Origin: Anthoceros angustus
Taxonomy: Eukaryota; Streptophyta; Anthocerotopsida; Anthocerotales; Anthocerotaceae
Direction: 5' to 3'
NCBI GenBank assembly: GCA_010909165.1
Contig: MU008191.1
Span: 558,001 to 622,000, forward strand
DNA: 64,000 nucleotides
In this document: positions 11,479-22,745 of the stretch, in pieces
Position numbering within the stretch: the stretch's first letter is position 1
How the letters are laid out: the number at the start of each line of letters is the position of its first letter
Translations under genes and position numbers: made by a program
Notes under the pieces: generated by a model
The model's database searches: none
Seen by the model: the letters and a program-made list of their open reading frames with translations, nothing else
What the model was told of the DNA's origin: nothing

Positions 11479-12676
11479 GCGCTGCTTGGCAGTGCCTGTT
11501 GCTGCTTTCTTTTACCTTGCATGAGTGCTGTATTTCATTGTAGCTATACCATATCAGTGATCTCGCGAGAGGAGAGTGTTGTAGGAGCTGGGCTCGTGGG
11601 GAAGCCCCGCGCTTGCAAGCCGCCTTATGAAGGACAGCAAGGCCGGCGATGGCAGAATGGGATCGTCACCGGCTCTTGCGCTACCCGTAGCTGAAGGCTG
11701 TAGTGCTGGGAAGTGAGAAGAGTGGATCACATTGATGGGTTCTTCACTGTGAAGAACACATCAGGCGGAGGAAATGCTGCGTGAGAGTAGATCTTGATCC
11801 GAGTGCGTTTGTTGGGTGAGATCTTTTTTTGCTCGTCATCAAGAAGAACGCTGCATCGCTATTTTCTCGTAACCGCTCTCTTTTGTTGCTGGAGATGCCG
11901 TTTCTCGCTTATAACGTAAATGGTCTTAACAATTGGGGTGATTCCCATGTGACAAGCCAATTGTACGACGTCGCACTTTATTCTCCCAATTCTTCACGTC
12001 ACACAAGAGCAGTGGATACACAAACACGTCTAGCCCTCTTTTGCGCCTGCGGAATCGTCCTTAAGTCGTCGTCACCACCAGTAGCAAGGCTTGCCCGAGT
12101 GAAGTGATGGCAGCGACAGAAAGTGTACCTAAGCTATGATGAAGCTCGTCTGGAAAGCACCTCGCGAGCGGTCATGAATGCCGCCCACCTTCCCCTGGCA
12201 TGCAGCACACATGCACAAAGTAATTTGTACCGTCCTCTCTTCCATTTGCCTTCAGTCTCCCACAATTTCCTCCTGTCAATCCCTTTCCACCACTGGACAC
12301 AGTTGAGGTGCTAGATGATATGGAAATTGTCTTTGCTTGACATCTTGGTCATTTCCCCGTCGTCTGCCACAAAGGGGAGGTAAGAATCACAGATGGATTC
12401 CGCACCCGTCCAAGCCGTAGAGTCCTGTCACCACGCCTGGAGCGTGTCTTATGGTGGGACCCTGCTGCCATTGCACCCTGCTTCACGCCAATCTGCTACT
12501 TCCCGGTACAGACTACAGTCCGTAGTACAACACTAGATCTCACCTTTTATCTCTTTCCCATGTTGGTAGCAAGTATATTACTATCAGAGGGAGAGCATGC
12601 TGGGGTGCAAGCCTAAAGCAGGAGCGGCTCGCCATTACCCGTGTCATACATCTGCTTCCGCAGCAGATGACATCAA
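11479..12676. other. Intergenic, no gene seen
   Basis: 3' flank of the EF-hand gene followed by about 1 kb of mixed-composition DNA before the 3' end of the minus-strand RRM gene. The genes are convergent. Short open frames do not resemble proteins. Confidence 0.5.
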
Positions 12677-13610
12677 TTATGGCGTGACCCTTCGAAGTTC
12701 TGTGCCATCAATTACACACACTTGCCTTCTTACACACACTTGCCACCTCCCAAACTTGAGAGGTTGTCTGTTGACGAGAACTCTGAGGAAACTGATACAA
12801 TCACGAAAGCATGGAAGTTAGTCTGCCTGACATCTAGTATAACCTTAGCGCTAGAAACGATAGCCACACCAAAAATTCCTGCACCCCTTACTTGTCCGCC
12901 TCTTTCTCTCTGGCAAAAGTGAGAAATGCAGTCCCTTTCCAAGTTGTTTCTCTTCTCTTGTCGTCTCCTAGAATAATGGGGGGAATGTGCAGAAGGCCTT
13001 GCACACCTCGAAGAGCTGTACGCAAATCCCTCTCCACATCCCTTTTCATAGGCAAATTGCTCACCTTAACCACAAATCCAGGGGATGGCTCACCAACTGC
13101 ATACAGTGCAACAGCAGCTCCGTCGCTATCTCTCTTACCACACACATCCTGCACTGAAGTTCCACCACGCGTCCCAAGCCTGCTTTTGTTGGATCCTTAG
13201 CAAGCTTCTCACTGCCGCCTCTCCTCCTATTTTTTCCAGCTGCCTCCGCTATTTTGTCTCGCTCAATCCCCTCAACCAGCTTGGATTCCAAGAACAGGTC
13301 GTAAGTGACTCCTGCACCGAACCCCGCAGGCTTGTTCTGCATCCATTCTTGCATGGACTCCAATTCCTCTCCTTCATCCTCCTCCTCCTCTTCTCCATCC
13401 TTCTTCATCAACCGCAAAATCCAGACTATACAAGGCGTACACTTATTCCCCCTTCACAGCCAGACAAATCCGCCGCCGTACATCCAGCGGCCACTTGGAA
13501 GCTGCAATTCCTCCCGCACAAGAGATCTTCCACGGGAAGTGCGGCAGCACCTCTGGATTGGCACAAACTTGGCGCAATCCAGCTACACAAGCAATGGCTA
13601 AAGCCGCCAT
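12677..13610 (-). CDS. RRM-domain RNA-binding protein, probably plastid-targeted
   Basis: Four exons on the minus strand, in transcript order 13610-13482, 13402-13213, 13153-12892 and 12791-12677, giving 231 residues. All junctions use GT/AG and keep frame; introns are 79, 59 and 100 bp. Without these small introns the locus looks frameshifted. The first exon is Ala/Cys/Arg-rich with few acids, like a transit peptide. Then come an acidic stretch and MQEWMQNKPAGFGAG. A divergent RRM begins at GFVVKVSNLPMKRDVERDL, includes WKGTAFLTFAREKEAD (RNP1-like), and closes in the last exon with FLRVLVNRQPLKFG. The N-terminal part and the RRM resemble plant plastid RRM proteins. An alternative first donor at 13458 would keep frame and add 8 residues. 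RNA target unknown. Confidence 0.72.
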
Positions 13611-15384
13611 CGCCGAACCTCCACCACCTCCAACCACGCAGTTACAGTTATTAGGGATCTCCCGTTTCAAACCTCTTCCCAGGAAGGCGGAGCAGGTATT
13701 AAGGAAAGCCTGTTCAAAGTGAGATGGCCTCGAGCGCCCCACTCGGCACGCCAGGCATCCGCTCCACAAATTTCTACTGAGAGGCTTATAAAGGTGGCTT
13801 CACACATACTGTCCGGTCACATATCATTCTCGTGATTGGTATTCTGACAACAAGATTGGGGGCAACCCCCTTTGGCTCTTGGCCCCTCAATGGGTTGTCC
13901 CCTCGGTTTGGGGAAGATGGGTTTTCTATCTCTTCTATTTAATAAAGTCTTCATATATATATGATATGACTCCAGTGTGAGAGTTTACATCCACCAAAAG
14001 GTTAGGTGCAAACCGTAGACCGAGAAGTGTTAGAATACTTCTAATAAGCTTATATTGCATATCTTAAATATTTTACTTTATTTTAAAAATACATCTTAAA
14101 TTTATGACACTGGTTTTCAAAGTGTCTAGGATTTAGATATGTGAAACTTCAAGTTGGTCATGTTTTTTACGACCTGGAATAAACTTGACTAGAGAGCATG
14201 ATTGAGCAAACATGTATCAATCGACCGTAAGACCACCAGGTTCGTTCATTCTAATCATGGCACAAACTATGCCCTAAATCAACAACCCTCTTTCTCCCTC
14301 TGTGTTGGTGAAGTTACAACGACTACTAAGTCCCTCTTTCTCCCTTTGTGTTGGTGAAGTTACAACGACTGCCAAGGGCGTGGGGTCTGCGAGTGGGACA
14401 AAGTGAGCACCTAGCAGTGATCCCACGTCCTTCTCGGAAAGTAATTGTTGGACTCTGTTTGATGGATCCGTCCGGGAGCCCGCGACGAGTTTTAAATAGA
14501 GTTGTTGCGAACCGCCCTTATCTGCAGCAAGGGGCATATGTTCCTTGGTACACTAGCGTTTGAGTTTGCGGATTCTTCAACAAATCTAGGTTGCTTGCGT
14601 CGTTGTTGTGGTCATTTCAGTTGCAGTAGGATCCATCCACTGCATCACGCGTTGCTGTTGTTAGAGTTGTTTAACTCGGTTCCTGTGATGCTGAGAATTT
14701 TGCTGAATTTGTGAGCGTAGTTGGAGGCGAAATTTGGGTGCTCCTCCTTCCCCACAATTTGGCATGCTTGCAATTCAATGTGGATGGAGCAAGCTTGGAC
14801 TCATAAACTCTACAACAAACTAATGGTCAGTTCAGATTATTAGTAGGCATTTTGGAGTCCAAGGTAAGCTCTTTGCCTGGTAGCGCAAAGTTTCCTGCTA
14901 TGACTATGGGTGCTTCGGGAATGTAAGGTAATAAGGTTGGAGTGAACGTTTATGAGCCTCGCACTAATACAAATTGAGTATGTGTTCTATCAACATGCAC
15001 GTGCGATTTATGCTATGGCGTTCAACTAACCGGAGACTCGCTCTACGGGTGGTGGGGCGCTATTAGCACGCGGCAACATTTCAATGAGTGATTACATTGT
15101 TTTGTTTGCTGTATTTGTCTAGGATCTCCCTATGAGTTCTGAAAGGAGTTGTTTGTTGCTTTCCTCATGTCCACCATAACACAAGGATGGCCCAACACCT
15201 CTTGGTCCCAAGCTAGTCAGCCTAAGGGTATATGACAACTTTGCCAAGTTAATTACGTGCAATGCAGTTTTATTCATATATATCCTCAACAACTTGTACC
15301 TGTGGGTATGGAGAAGAGGTTGCACAAGAGTATGAAGGGGTTGCCTAGTGGCGGTATATGTTTAAATCAAAAGTCAAGTATCAC
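13611..15384. other. Intergenic, AT-rich repeat-derived DNA
   Basis: No gene seen. About 13,700-13,800 holds the likely promoter of the minus-strand RRM gene. A 46-bp tandem duplication at 14286-14374 (CTCTTTCTCCCT and TGGTGAAGTTACAACGACT in each copy) and an AATAAAG signal near 13,940 suggest old retroelement pieces, but no ends could be placed. Confidence 0.45.
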
Positions 15385-15560
15385 CACTAGAAAAACATGT
15401 ATTTTACTACAGATTTTACTACAAAATTTACCACATTTTGACAACAAGTGTTGTAAAAGAGGGTGTAGCAAACACATAGATAATATAACAAGATATTACA
15501 ATAATATTTATTACTAGATATTTACTACTATACTTTACAATAGAACTTTTACTTTTATTT
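15385..15560. mobile_element. Possible CACTA (En/Spm) transposon end
   Basis: CACTAGAAAAACATG at 15385 resembles the CACTA-type terminal repeat of plant En/Spm elements (commonly CACTACAAGAAAA). It is followed by repeated subterminal-like words: TTTTACTACA twice, ACAACAAGTGTTGTAAAA and GTAGCAAA. No matching inverted end and no transposase were found nearby, so this would be a fragment. Confidence 0.35.
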
Positions 15561-16180
15561 AGTACAATAGGCCATTTTTAACTAGATATCACAACCTTAA
15601 ACATTACACTCCTACACCGAGCAATGTGCTCATTTTAAACACCTTGATGAAAATACAAGGAAACTATGTTGAATATGCTGAAGTGGCGGGTGAAATAATT
15701 TCTAAAGAGATGCCTTGAATGTGAGGATTTGAGGTTAAAGTAGTAAATAAAACTCAGACATTGAGGATTACAGTTTGGGATCTTGTAAGGCAGTTGCTTC
15801 AATTTTATGTTCACTTTATTTATTTGGTGGTTTCGTATGGAAGACCTTGGAGTTCGGTCTCCCATCAAAGAGTTGACAACAATTAGCCCACTCGAGCATT
15901 GAAAAGGTTGCAATAAATTAAACGAACGTTGGTCCAAGAGCTCTTTTTGATGGACAACCCTTTGAGAATGACATGAAAATGTGAAGGAGTCCTATGTTGT
16001 GCTGAATATGTCCACCCCCAATTGTGTTGTTCTAGAGCAGCCAACAGCCGTAATTTGTTTATTGTTGAGATCTAGGGAGGATGTCCATCGCACTATGAGT
16101 GCCTTGACTTAATGGATGATAAAATTTCTTTCTAGGGAGGACGCCCATCCCATTATCGATGGAATAACATGATTTTTTAT
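15561..16180. other. AT-rich intergenic, nothing identified
   Basis: No coding or structural signal beyond scattered short open frames. Confidence 0.5.
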
Positions 16181-16181
16181 A

Positions 16182-16515
16182 CGTAAGGAGGATGTGTGTC
16201 CATTTGGCCCAAGCCATTTGGACACACATTTATAAGAACGCTGTGATTAAGCATCCTGAGCGTAAGGAGGATGTGTGTCCATTTGGCCTAAGCTATTTGG
16301 ACACACGTTTATAAGAAAGCTATGATTAAGAAAGCTATGATTAAGCATCTTGAGCTTAGATGGGTACTTAGATAGGGTGCCTAAAGGGAGTGGATGCCCT
16401 TGGTGCAAATAGCTTAGGCACACCATGGAACAAGTTGTTAAGTACCAAGTCCCACGAGGGAAATCCGTCCTTAGTGGACTTAAATAAAATTCTTCTTCTT
16501 CTTCTTCATCCCACT
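16182..16515 (+). repeat. Dispersed repeat copy with AATAAA and (TTC)n tail
   Basis: Begins with a tandem duplication of about 79 bp (16182-16260 and 16261-16340; each has GGAGGATGTGTGTCCATTTG). It continues through TGCCTAAAGGGAGTGGATGCC and CTTAGGCACACCATG to GGACTTAAATAAAATTC followed by (TTC)n. An inverted copy lies at 31334-31556 and a worn one near 54018-54120. The AATAAA plus simple tail suggests an RNA-mobilised element. Confidence 0.7.
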
Positions 16516-17725
16516 CTGCATTCGCGCGTGGGCCATTTAACGGAAACTTCATGCATGACTTTCCACCCCAATTGGCTTGGGTGCCATTGAAAGCTCGAGG
16601 CCCAATCTCCGGGGTGCAACTCATGGCTGATGCGAACTCATGTAGTATTTGTACTCACCTCTTCTCGATCAACAAAACAGGGTATGCAGATACAACGTTA
16701 TTATGTACATGTAATACATTGTTGATGATCTGTGACATAATTTTGTCAGCATCTGTGGAGCCGCATATGTGGAGCCGCACCTGTTCTGCCAAGCAAGATG
16801 ACCAGAAGTTCCGCTGCATACGGATCAAAAACAGCAATGGCACCTGCCAGGACTCTTGCTCCGAGTCCAACTATGTCCCATCTGTCCAGCAGCTTAGCAA
16901 ATGCCTCTGCATCTCTCACAGCCTGCCGTAATAACACGAAATTGCAGTGTCACGAGATCCGTCTGTCCCGCCCCAAGCCCTGTTAGGCTATTCTTTATGT
17001 CAGCGCTCACCGCATCAAGATCCGATATGAAACCCTGGCTCTGGATACTTATAGCTGCCGACTTGAATCTTTGCAACACCCTGCGGGTTCGCGCTGGCAC
17101 TGCAGAACCTAACCACGCTCGGCTGGCATAGGATTGTCACAAATATCAGCCTCCAATTGTCGTCTCCTTTCTTTAGCCTACCGCAAGCATAAACGCCGAT
17201 GAGCATTGCAGATGCCGATTGAGCCAGGGTAACCTCCAATTAACCACGCCACACTCAGAACCCTGACAGGGTTCCAGCCTTCCCGTCTTCCAGCCTTCCA
17301 GGATCAGATGCTTCCACCCGATGCTCCATAAAGAAACACATTGATGATGCCGCCTGTTCGTTAGCTCGCTCGCAACAGCGCACACGCGTCAGTATCACCC
17401 GCCGCTGGATCCAAGGCGTCCCAGCTGCAGGCAGCATGGCTGCAGCAAACTCTTGTCCCTTCCGAAAACCCTGGTCTGGTTCGAACCCGGGTCCCGAACC
17501 CGAGGCCCCAGCCCGAGCCCCGAGGTTCGAACCAGCCCCCGACGATCCCGGCCACCGTCACCGGTACGCCACGTCGTGCCTGCACTTCACCGCAATTCCG
17601 GTACCGTTTTTAGGCCGGCGGACGGGAGCCCATTAATGGTACCGAACCGAAAAAAGCGGCGTCGGAGTCAAAACAGGCTCCCCAAGTTACTCCCCGACTT
17701 ACAGCCCCCACTCTACTCCACAGCC
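16516..17725. other. Intergenic, no gene seen
   Basis: GC content rises compared with the block before. Frames on both strands are short and resemble no family. Confidence 0.45.
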
Positions 17726-17800
17726 CTCTCGCCCTAGCCGAGTGGTCACCACTTTCTCTGCGTGCCAAGTGGTGTCCGGCTCGAATCCCAGTCCCGTCTC
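17726..17800 (+). repeat. tRNA-like pol III promoter pair (possible SINE head)
   Basis: TAGCCGAGTGG at 17735 fits a tRNA A box and GGCTCGAATCC at 17778 fits a B box with one mismatch. The spacing is right for a tRNA-derived SINE head. The sequence does not fold as an intact tRNA, so it is not called as a tRNA gene. Confidence 0.4.
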
Positions 17801-18400
17801 CACTGCAAAGCACGATGATTGTCGCTCGGGGAAGCGACGCAGCGTCGTCGGAAACGTTGTTGCCCTTCCAGAATAGAAACGTTCATCCTTGTTAGCCTCA
17901 ACCGTCAGCCAACCGGGTGCCCGCGCCGATGCAGTACTGCTCCAGAGTAGAATACTATGGAGAGGTTGCCCAAACCCGTACTCTCGTTCGTCCTGTCTGA
18001 ACACCAAGTGCCCGCATTGCCTGCCCTGCATGTGCGCCCGGTCAGACCCAGTGCGGCCAGCTACGGCGTCCCCAAAACCGAGATGGTTTTTCTTGGTTTT
18101 TTAAAATCTCGCTCCTCCTCCTTCTATGCGACAAAGCGGATCAAATGCATCTCTTGCTGCTGGATGCGACATATGTTTGTGCCCGGGAAGACGCAAATTT
18201 CATCAACTGGTTGTCCAAGTCGTAGGCTTACAGAGAGGCCGTACGAGGGGAAAACACCGGAAACGATGGGTGGCCAGACGGTGGTTAGCCAGTCCGTGAG
18301 AAACAGCCTATGGGCAAGCGGAAAGTCTTTTTTCAACAATATCGCGGGTGGAGGATTTGTTGGAGGCGGTACGGGCTTTCTTTGGCTACAGCACCCCTAC
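17801..18400. other. Intergenic, nothing identified
   Basis: GC-rich DNA leading to the MIZ1-like gene. No supported feature. Confidence 0.4.
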
Positions 18401-19692
18401 AGCTGGGGTGGTTAAGGATAACCGGGGTTAGTTTGGGGTTCCGGTTGCGGGTTACGGGTTGCGGCCCGGTCGTGAATGCACTAACCCCGCTTTTCGCGCC
18501 CCGAGAAGCTCCGCCTTCGCCTTCGGGACAGTCTCGAAATGCTCCCCGTCTCATCCGCGCTTGCCACTTTCACGATCGCTCTCGATCTGCCTCTTCCGCT
18601 TCGCCCGCTGCTGCTGCCGCCGCCGGCGCTGCTTTTTGGGCTCTGCTCATCTTGGGAAATTGCGCTGCGCACTGCGGCGGGATCGATTGTCGCAAGGCAG
18701 GAGCTGCGGAATGCGCTCAGCCGGCGGCGCGGTGAGTGACGGAGTGGAGGTTGCTGTGAAGGCTGCTGCCTGCAGCTGAGTTGAAATTCGGTGCTTTTGT
18801 TGCGTTGCGGATTGGTGATGTGTTGAGGCGGCGGAGAGTGGATTTGGAAACCGTGCGATGTGGAGTTCGGAGGTTTGAGTCTGCTTGCTGGAGTCTTGGT
18901 TGCGTGACGTGAACTGGGAGTGATTCGTGTCCTGGTTTGGATCCGTTTTTTTCCGAATTTCGGGCGGGGAGAGGGCTGGATTCTTGCTTTGGAGAGGTTT
19001 GTTCGTTGCTTATGGTGCGGCTACATGTGCGGGCTCTGCGTGAGTGAGGGGAACGGACGTTGAGGAATTAGGTGGATGTTGTAGTGCCTGTCGCTGGGGA
19101 GTGGCAATGTGTTGCGGTTTAAAAGGAGAGGACAGGCGGTTTTGTGGGAAATTTGGTGTGGAGAACCCCTAAAGTGTGTTTGCGCAGCTGGAGTTGCCGT
19201 GATGTGAGAAATTCTCGTTCTGCAGCCTTGCAATGGCGGGGACAAGGATAACCTATTCGATCTTTTTTCTTGCAGGATGTCATCGCGGGGTGGAGGAGGC
19301 TTTTGCGGTGTATGGGAGCTTCGTTGCGCGCGTGCTGCAGATTTTAGAGGAATGAGGGGGTTGAGTTATGGGATAGTGACTGCTGACGGTTGTCCTTCTG
19401 CTTTTCCCGCTGCTGCGCCCCAATGTCAGCTCAAGGACTCTGCTTACCCGCTGTTTTCCGGCATGGTGGATGCTTCTCAGCATGGTTAAGGACAGGCGTT
19501 GTGCGGGAAGCGGCCTTCTCACAAGCACGGACTGTTGATTGAGGCCTTTGCAGTAGTTGTACGCAAGGACACGGAAGTGTGACGGCAAGGCGTTCGGGAA
19601 GGATTTCTCACCGCCTCACGGCGGTGTGAAGGATGTTGCTGAGGAGGTGGTAGAGGTGGAGGATTGGTGTCTTTGGTGCGCATTCGTTCAGG
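18401..19692 (+). promoter_or_regulatory. Upstream region of MIZ1-like gene: 5'-UTR intron and 70-codon uORF
   Basis: A GC-rich segment with a strong donor (GGTGAGT after 18731) and an acceptor CTTGCAG ending at 19275 suggest a 544-bp intron in the 5' UTR. Directly after the acceptor, ATG 19277 opens a 70-codon frame (MSSRGGGGFCG...) closing at 19489, about 200 bp before the main ATG. The uORF would be the first ATG of the spliced leader and may control translation. Transcript ends are inferred. Confidence 0.45.
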
Positions 19693-22011
19693 ATGGCGAA
19701 AACCGCCTCTGAGAGGGATTACCAGCAGCAGATTGTGAACTCCAGCTATGCCGAGTCGGAACGGATCAAGGATGTTCGGTGCTGGACCTCCTTCTGCTCC
19801 TTCTTCTCACATCTTTTGTCGTCGGGGAATTGCTGCAGCTGCCAGGAGCAGGCCAGGGTGGAGAACAGCAGCGATGTGCTTCAATCCAGTGTCGGCGTCG
19901 CCTCCGCTCCGCACAAGGCCCTGCTCACGGCTGGCTCTGTCAACTCCACAAGGCCATTGCAGTCCAGTGCCTCGTCCAAATCTCATTCAACCACTCCAAC
20001 AGGGAAGGCCCTGGGCCGCACTGTAACAGGCACCATCTTCGGCTATCGCAAGGGCAAAGTCACTTTCTGTGTTCAGGAAGATCCCAAGGCTTCCCCGTCT
20101 CTGCTGCTGGAGCTGGCCATGCCTACTGATATTCTGGTCAGGGAGATGGCCTCGGGCCTGCTCAGAATCGCTCTGGAATGTGAGACCAAGGGCAGGGACA
20201 AGATGCAGGATGACATAGGCGGGAATGACGGATCCGTGAAGCCCGGCCCCCATAAACCATCTCCGCTCATTCTGGAGCCCGTCTGGAGCATGTATTGCAA
20301 TGGCAGGAAGGTGGGATTTGCCATTCGCCGCATTTGCTCCGAGACGGACCGTTCGGTCCTGGCTGTGATCGAGCAGGTGTGCAGTGATCTCGGCATGGAC
20401 CCTTTCACTTCCGGTCTTCTTCTGCCTGTGATGCTTCAGTCTGTGATTCTTTGTTGCTGTCCTGCTCTGCTGGTAATGCTGAGGCCGGGAATCCAGCCGG
20501 TGTTCTCGTGTTCCTTCACGAGACCATTATATCGGCGTCCGGCAGCTCTGACAAGTTTTATGCATGATGGCAATGGACAAGCATGTAGTAGACACGACGA
20601 ACAGGGTGCTGTTGAGCCACGAGGCGCGTCAGAAGACCCCGTCAGACTGGGCTCTTGACGCGAATGACGCATATATATGGACTGACGGATCGTTATGTGT
20701 CTCCTTGTGCCTTGCGTCAGGTTTCCATGGGCGCGGGCGTCATCCCCGTGGACGAGCAGCATCGGCCTGTGGTGCTGTCTCCCGACGGCCGTTCACGCTC
20801 CAAGCAGTCGTCACGGCGGACGTCCCCGGAGCGGCACCAGCGGACGGAGGGCCACCGCTGGTTTCCGTCCGTCTCCAGGTCTGCCCGGACCAGTCCGGAG
20901 CGGGAGCGCCGGATGGGAGGCCCGGGCTCCCGCGACCAGTCCTACCGCTCCTCCCCCGACCACCGGTACCAGCACGTGAACCGCGATCGTTCCTCGTACC
21001 GGTCTTCCCCGGAGCATATCCCGGTCGTCGGTCGGGAGCGACGATCGTCCCTGGACATGCGACGGGTCTCTGATGACCGTGACCTGACGCCTGTCAAGAC
21101 GCGGTCCTTCGATCGCTCTGTGCAGCATGAGCGGTAAGCTTCGTTTGCTTCCACTTTGGATGCTGATGGTTGGCTCTCGCGACATTTTCTTACTGTTTGT
21201 TGGCATGCGTGTGTCGGTGTTTGCAGTTTTGAGGATAGATTGAAAGGAGGGCACGAACGCTCCAAGAGTGGGGACAGAGCCATCTTCGAGGCTACTGACA
21301 AGTCCCCACGCCGGTCTCCCAGGTCTGGACTTGGGTGGGCTGCAACTCGGTGCTCTGAGCATTTGATTCTGCTGTGCCCACGAGGCTCATCTCTGTGTTG
21401 CTTGTCTTTTCAGGCGTGCACTTGGGTTCGAGTCTGACGGGACCACACAATTTGCCACTCCTCCGTCGAATTCCAAGTCGGACGCAAGGACCAATTCTAA
21501 GTCGGACTACGGAACTCCCGTGTCTGATGACGCCAGGAGATCGCTAGAGAGTGAGGAGGACGATGACACTGCTACCTCCCATCTACGGAGTGCTGGCAAA
21601 GCCTCTAGCAACGGGATCGGGGTCAGGGCCGTGTCCAATGGAGATTCTGCTGAAGGAGAGGTGGCCAGTGGTGTTCATGGCCCACGGTTCACCAAGATGC
21701 ACAAGGAGGACGATCATATTCCGATCAACTACCACCGCATCGACGAGCATCTGCCATTGGATAACGGGAAGGAATTTCCTATAAGGCCCTCCAAGACGGA
21801 TGTGTACAACGATCTGGATGATGATCAGTTCGGCCATCGCTTAGCGGATGGTCATATGCACAAGCCCAGTCAGGTGCCTAGCGAGGAGCTGATGTATATG
21901 AGAGCCCGGTATGAGCATGTGGTCGGCTCAGCTGATGCGGAGTCGTTTCACATGATCAACCCAGATGGAACTCCGGGCCAAGAGCTTAGCGTCTTCTTCC
22001 TCCGCATATGA
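19693..22011 (+). CDS. MIZU-KUSSEI1-like (DUF617) protein with large disordered insertion
   Basis: Exons 19693-20376, 20721-21133, 21227-21322 and 21414-22011 give 596 residues, all GT/AG and in frame. MIZ1 of Arabidopsis is an ER-associated protein needed for root hydrotropism and is about half this length. Seen: the MIZ domain starts near residue 103 (RTVTGTIFGYRKGKVTFCVQ), with LLLELAMPTDILVREM, LRIALECE and LEPVWSMYCNGRKVGFAIRR. Exon 2 gives VSMGAGVIPVDE. The conserved C-terminal block, EELMYMRARYEHVVGS to GQELSVFFLRI, comes only at residues 549-596. Between them lie about 300 residues rich in Ser, Arg, Pro, Asp and Lys with repeated RSSP/RTSPER motifs, probable phosphorylation sites. The family call is firm; a root role cannot be carried over to a rootless plant. 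It converges with the PH gene downstream. Confidence 0.88.
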
Positions 22012-22745
22012 AGCCTTGTGAGGTAAGTTCTTCAACTCTTTGTTTATTTGTCGAATGCAGTGCCGCTTTGGTTTGCTTGACAAGAGCAGGCAAGGACGTC
22101 AATGTTCAAAACATGACATGATGAGAAAGGGGACTGCGTACTGATCTTTAGGTGTTGCTGTCTGTCATGTTCAGATCCTGAAATATAAGTCTGTGCAATC
22201 GTGGAGGGCTCCCGATGGTGGAAAAACAGTCGGGACATCTTTCTCCCATGACACAGATATTCTAACAGCTTCTTTGTCCCTCATCCTCGTTCCTATTGAG
22301 GGTGCAATTAGGATCCAACAACAATTTGTCCACGGAGACATGTGTATCTAGAGACCTGACCTGTTCCATAGGGTGTACACTATCATCTGCTTGGCTTACT
22401 CACCGTTGTAAGCATTTCATCCTCTTGTGCAACTTAAATGGGCATTTGACAGTCTGAGGTTGTCGTCACACCTTTGGAGCGTTCCGGCTCCCCCTCTTTG
22501 GGTCCAAATCTTATGGTGCTTTTGTCTCTCTGTTCATTTATTTACAAACGCTCTCAATAATAACTTACCCAAATTTGATTGGTTTAAGCACTGAACTCAT
22601 GCAGTGGAAGCAACCAGCTGCGAAGCGCACGAGCTAGCAGGTGTGGCATTCCCCTTCGCAGTTGTGGGAAGTAACTTAGCCCTTTCCGGTAATTGCGTTG
22701 GCATGTCGGCGGCAGTCTGTAGCCGGACACGTAATTGCTGAGTTC
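22012..22745. other. Convergent intergenic region
   Basis: Holds the 3' UTRs of the MIZ1-like gene and of the minus-strand PH gene. No other signal seen. Confidence 0.5.
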
